Shown one piece after another: positions 61,150 to 64,000 of a DNA stretch of 64,000 nucleotides. The notes beneath the pieces are model-generated. The model was not told where the DNA came from and did no database searches. It saw only the letters and a list, made by a program, of their open reading frames with translations. Each line of letters starts with the position of its first letter. The first letter of the stretch is position 1. The stretch comes from Epiperipatus broadwayi (lineage: Eukaryota > Onychophora > Udeonychophora > Euonychophora > Peripatidae), in NCBI GenBank assembly GCA_028023455.1, contig JAQFVV010012418.1:9865279-9929278 (forward strand), read 5' to 3'. The position numbers and the translations under genes are program-made.

Positions 61150-61262
61150 GAATGGTTTATTATTCAGAGTTTATAAAAAATTCGGGGACCGGAAGTGAAA
61201 GACCCGAATCCATGGACTTTGGGTTCCAGAATCTATTATTACCATTGCACTAAATTCATAGG
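61150..61262 (-). mobile_element. tRNA-like SINE, second copy
   Basis: The minus strand reads TAGTGCAATGG (A box, 61252-61242) and GGATTCGGGTC (B-box-like, 61211-61201), ending AACTCTGAATAATAAACCATT. The tail and spacing match 40066-40190. Retention of both Pol III boxes suggests a tRNA-derived SINE family. Confidence 0.5.
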
Positions 61263-61899
61263 GCAAAAAAAAAAAAAAATCTTAAATAGTTTACCACAGG
61301 GCGATTATTCACCATCCTCTAATAGAGGAAAATAAAAACTCACTATATTTTGCCAACTACCATATGGTGAGAGGTTACGTAGTTTTTCGTGTTTGTTTTG
61401 TCCTGAAATTGAACATTTCAATCGGAATTAATCCGCAATATTTTTCTAGTTCGAATCATGCCTAGAATTTTTCTGCCAAGTTACCTACTCAGTTAATTAT
61501 CTGTAGTGTTTGTAAAAATGGTAGACATTTTTGTGCACTCCAGAAAAACTAGAATTTATTCGTAAGGCTGTTTTTAGATCGCGCTCTGATAGCTGAGGAA
61601 TTTAATTAGTGCATTGACGTGATGGCGATCGACAATTCCTAGAAATATTTGCTGATTACAAATATTTTTAGATAAGAGGCGTTACTCTATTGGTCAGTGC
61701 ATTGATTGATTGTTGCAGTTGTCAGAGAGCGATAGGAACACTGGGTAATAACTAGGCAGTGTAATAGTAGAGAGCAGTCACGCAATTGAGTAAGCAGTTT
61801 TAAGTAGAGATATCTCGCATTAGTGCTGGCGGTTAATGATCAGCGCCCAGTGGAAATGTAGTTCACGGGTGTAGCTGAAAGAGACCGCAGCGGAGATAT
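61263..61899. other. GC-richer unassigned block upstream of minisatellite
   Basis: From about 61370 GC content rises sharply (for example GATCGCGCTCTGATAGCTGAGG near 61580). No long frame, no terminal repeats found. It could be a promoter, non-coding exon or LTR. TATTTGCAGCCACATATTGTGG near 62410 loosely recalls the LTR-like end at 27256. Confidence 0.3.
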
Positions 61900-61912
61900 T
61901 GAGACAATTCGT

Positions 61913-62120
61913 TGAAGAGTTTCGTTGCAGACCAATGTGTTGGAGAGCTTCGTTGCAGACCAATTCATTTGGAGAGCATTCGTGGCAGACCAATTCATGG
62001 AGAGCATTCAATGCAGACCAATTCAGCGGAAAGATTGCAGACCATTTCGTTTGGAGAGCATCCGCTTGCAGACCATTCATTGGAGAGCAGTCGGTGCAGA
62101 CCATTCATTGGAGAGCATAT
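61913..62120. repeat. Minisatellite, ~7 units of 26-33 bp
   Basis: The unit is roughly TTGGAGAGC, a variable 4-9 bases, then TGCAGACCA and TTC. TGCAGACCA (or GGCAGACCA) recurs at about 61927, 61955, 61986, 62013, 62037, 62069 and 62096. All three plus frames stay open only because the unit lacks stops, so the overlapping frames here are not genes. Confidence 0.9.
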
Positions 62121-62529
62121 GCAGTTGAACATTAGCAAACGTTATTGGATAGCCGCACAGTATGACTGGCAGATTATAACATTGGCACAGTCGGAAGTGC
62201 GGATAGAACATTATCCTATGTTGCTATTCATTTCCCAACAAATATTAAATGGTTAGATGGTTGGCAGCTTGTAAGACAAATTCTAAGCCCAATTAGAAAC
62301 TGAAAAGTCTTTTGAGATAGTCAGTCTGGATATAATTTAAATTCCATTATTGATGTAATTTATTATATATAAGCAGTAAAGCATTTACACTCATTACATA
62401 GCTGAAAAGCTATTTGCAGCCACATATTGTGGATCATTCTGATAAAACCATTAAATAATATGTAGGAAATAATGATTATTTATTTTTTAAAAGAATAAAT
62501 TAATTGGTTAAAATAATTTACAATTTTAT
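62121..62529. other. Downstream flank of the GC-richer block
   Basis: Declining GC, no gene or repeat identified. Confidence 0.4.
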
Positions 62530-63345
62530 CCATACAGTAGTGTTATCTAGTGCAAGCCATAATATATTATCAATGGATGGCTAGAAGGTTTGTGCATCAA
62601 AATCCCTATCTAGGCTTACCCATTCAATATCTGAGAGCATTGCACTAAGATCTTTGAATCTAATGCATCCCTTTAGCATTCACCTTTTACCTTTTTAGTT
62701 AACTATAAAGCTATGGGTCCAAAATGAAAAGACAATAATGCTTTCAATCCCAGCTAATTCACTTGCATAATCATACAGATCTAAGTCCAGTTTAGTATCT
62801 ATATAGTTTGATGTCTTTGGGTTTTTTAATAATCATAGTCACCAATATCCTTTGGCCAGGACTGGAAAGCTATTAAGACACTACATGATCACTATTATTA
62901 TACAATCTATTAAAACAGTATCATCTGTATTGTGTGATATTTTTAGTTATTTAAATCCTGGCCAAAGGATATTGGTGATGGTTATTAAAAAAAACCAAAG
63001 ACATTAAAATGTATAGACACTGAACTGAGTACAGATCTGTATGATTATACAAATGAATTATCTTGTATTGAAAACATTATTGTGCTTTCATTTTGGTCTC
63101 ATAGCTTTATAGTTAACTAAAAAAATAAAATGTGGCTGTAGGAAGGATGCATTAGATCCAAAGATCTAGATGCAGAGCTCTTCATCCAAGGCTCCTCACT
63201 GATGACAACCACAAACTAGTAACTAATCAGGGAATATTGGATGAGTAGGCACTAGATAGGAATTTTGATGCTCAAATCTCCTAGCATTGATTGATTATTA
63301 TGGCTTGCACTGGATGACCCTACTATTTGGAGAGGGTTGCTTCTG
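62530..63345. mobile_element. Inverted pair of family-1 hammerhead elements
   Basis: A minus-oriented copy (62530-62930) and a plus-oriented copy (62955-63345) face each other. They share complementary blocks such as ATCCTTTGGCCAGGA, TTTAATAATCAT, GATCTAAGTCCAGT and TTGCACT. The minus copy has lost its ribozyme; the plus copy keeps a mutated one at 63184-63242. Arms are ~380 bp and more diverged than those at 57 kb, so this is an older fold-back of the same kind. Confidence 0.75.
63184..63242 (+). ncRNA. Family-1 hammerhead motif, mutated
   Basis: ATCCAA/TTGGAT outer stem I, CCTCA opposite AGGGA, intact CTGATGA (63198-63204) and loop CCACAA. GTAAC replaces GAAAC and TAATC replaces TAGTC, so both the GAA core and the stem III pair are lost. 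Confidence 0.6.
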
Positions 63346-63446
63346 TTTTAAACATTTTTTATTCATTAAAATATATGTTAATGAGTATTAATAAAATTAA
63401 GATCTTTTCAAACAAATTATTTGGATAAATAAATTTTGATAAAATG

Positions 63447-63866
63447 CTAATAGGCAAACATATAACAAGAAGAGATCGAAAACGTAATGTATGGATAAGA
63501 GAACAAACAGGTGTTACTGACCTCATTGAAAAAATTAAAAGATTGAAATGGAGTTGGGTTGGATATATTGCTAGAAGAGCTGATAATAGATGGACAATTG
63601 AAATCTTAAATTGGATTCCAAGAGATTGTAAAAGACCCAGAAAGAGACCACATGTGAGATGAATGAATGAAATAAGAAAGTGTGCAGGGGTGATGTGGAG
63701 AAGAGAAGCTAAAGATCGAAGATGATGGATTGAACTTGGAGAGATCTTCATCCTGCAGTGGATTGATAATGGTTGTTGATGATGATGATACAAAGCAGAA
63801 TTAAGAAATAATTCATTTACACTTTTGTGCTTTGCATATGGAAAATAAAATATGTTTGCCTATTAG
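63447..63866. repeat. 16-bp perfect inverted repeat enclosing the RTE fragment
   Basis: CTAATAGGCAAACATA at 63447-63462 and its exact complement at 63851-63866 bracket the RTE 3' end. No target duplication is seen outside. The pair may be the ends of a small element that captured the RTE, or a fold-back formed at insertion. Confidence 0.7.
63466..63795 (+). mobile_element. RTE-type LINE, 3'-end copy 4
   Basis: It begins at ACAAGAAGAGATCG, matching 39702 onward of copy 1. The frame reads RRDRKRNVWIREQTGVTDLI, WSWVGYIARRADNRWTIEIL and RKCAGVMWRREAKDR, with two stops, to ILQWIDNGC and a (TGATGA)n tail at 63776-63789. It is heavily 5'-truncated. It shows Arg where copy 1 has the TGA at 39716, supporting that stop as a mutation. 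Confidence 0.9.
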
Positions 63867-64000
63867 TTTTTAAGATTTAAGTTCATTTAAATTCACACTT
63901 GTGTTTAGAATAATCTTGAAATCAACATACTTATCAACTTGCAACTTAATAGGCGAATGATATACTTTTATCTATATTCTTTTTTCTTTTATCTATATTG

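Noticed and set aside
61820-62256. Four overlapping frames of 67-114 codons on both strands
   Set aside because: They exist because the minisatellite unit lacks stop codons in several frames.
63359-63793. 144-codon minus-strand frame
   Set aside because: It is the reverse strand of the RTE 3' end at 63466-63795.

Overview
This window looks like non-coding, repeat-dominated DNA from an AT-rich invertebrate (metazoan) nuclear genome. The evidence is very low GC, long A/T runs, abundant (TA)n tracts, no dense gene layout, and a repeat set of RTE-type and Tx1-type LINEs, a Penelope-like element (PLE), tRNA-like SINEs and many short inverted-repeat elements. I cannot name the species. I see no rRNA, no canonical tRNA, no CRISPR and no complete cellular protein-coding gene. 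The only candidate for a host gene is one well-formed exon on the minus strand at 35655-35789, with a possible TATA promoter and untranslated first exon about 1 kb upstream at 36.7-36.97 kb.

The most interesting content is a set of self-cleaving-RNA-type elements. At 56.86-57.73 kb a small tandem element carries type I hammerhead ribozyme motifs whose stem I, stem II, minimal stem III and core can be drawn base by base. Two copies on the plus strand bound a 456-nt monomer, the architecture of a retrozyme (non-autonomous, hammerhead-flanked, circular-RNA-forming retroelement). A third copy faces the other way in a 220-bp-armed palindrome. Decayed relatives (family 1) lie at 1-95, 12.6-12.9, 23.6-24.9, 29.4 and 62.5-63.3 kb. 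A second, related family (family 2) at 2.1-2.74 kb and 10.23-10.45 kb has a different stem II. At both sites it sits directly downstream, in the same sense, of the 3' end of a PLE that encodes RT and a GIY-YIG nuclease. This suggests that the PLE and the hammerhead elements are linked, with the hammerhead segment as PLE terminal repeat or parasite.

Layout: 0.1-2.1 kb AT-rich; 2.1-3.84 kb family-2 element plus a rearranged (inverted) PLE copy; 3.84-8.7 kb AT-rich with an old minus-strand LINE-like repeat; 8.8-10.45 kb second PLE copy plus family-2 hammerhead; 10.5-22.3 kb mostly AT-rich with fold-back MITEs and local tandem duplications; 22.36-24.9 kb RTE 3' fragment, a fold-back and a family-1 array; 27.26-27.8 kb LTR-like block; 35.6-37 kb exon/promoter candidates; 37.64-43.9 kb two RTE LINEs facing each other tail to tail; 44.8-51.3 kb DNA-transposon-derived elements, including one with clear 8-bp target duplications and one pogo/Tigger-like with TA flanks; 52.3-54.8 kb Tx1-like LINE remnants; 56.9-57.7 kb the best hammerhead element; 59.5-60.0 kb MITE with a nested tRNA-like palindrome; 61.9-62.1 kb minisatellite; 62.5-63.9 kb inverted hammerhead-element pair and an RTE 3' end.

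Functionally the autonomous machinery (RTE RT, PLE RT/GIY-YIG) is broken in every copy here, so local copies cannot mobilise anything themselves. The hammerhead elements, MITEs and SINEs are the non-autonomous counterparts. All structural statements are by-eye readings; folding, database and copy-number tests were not run.
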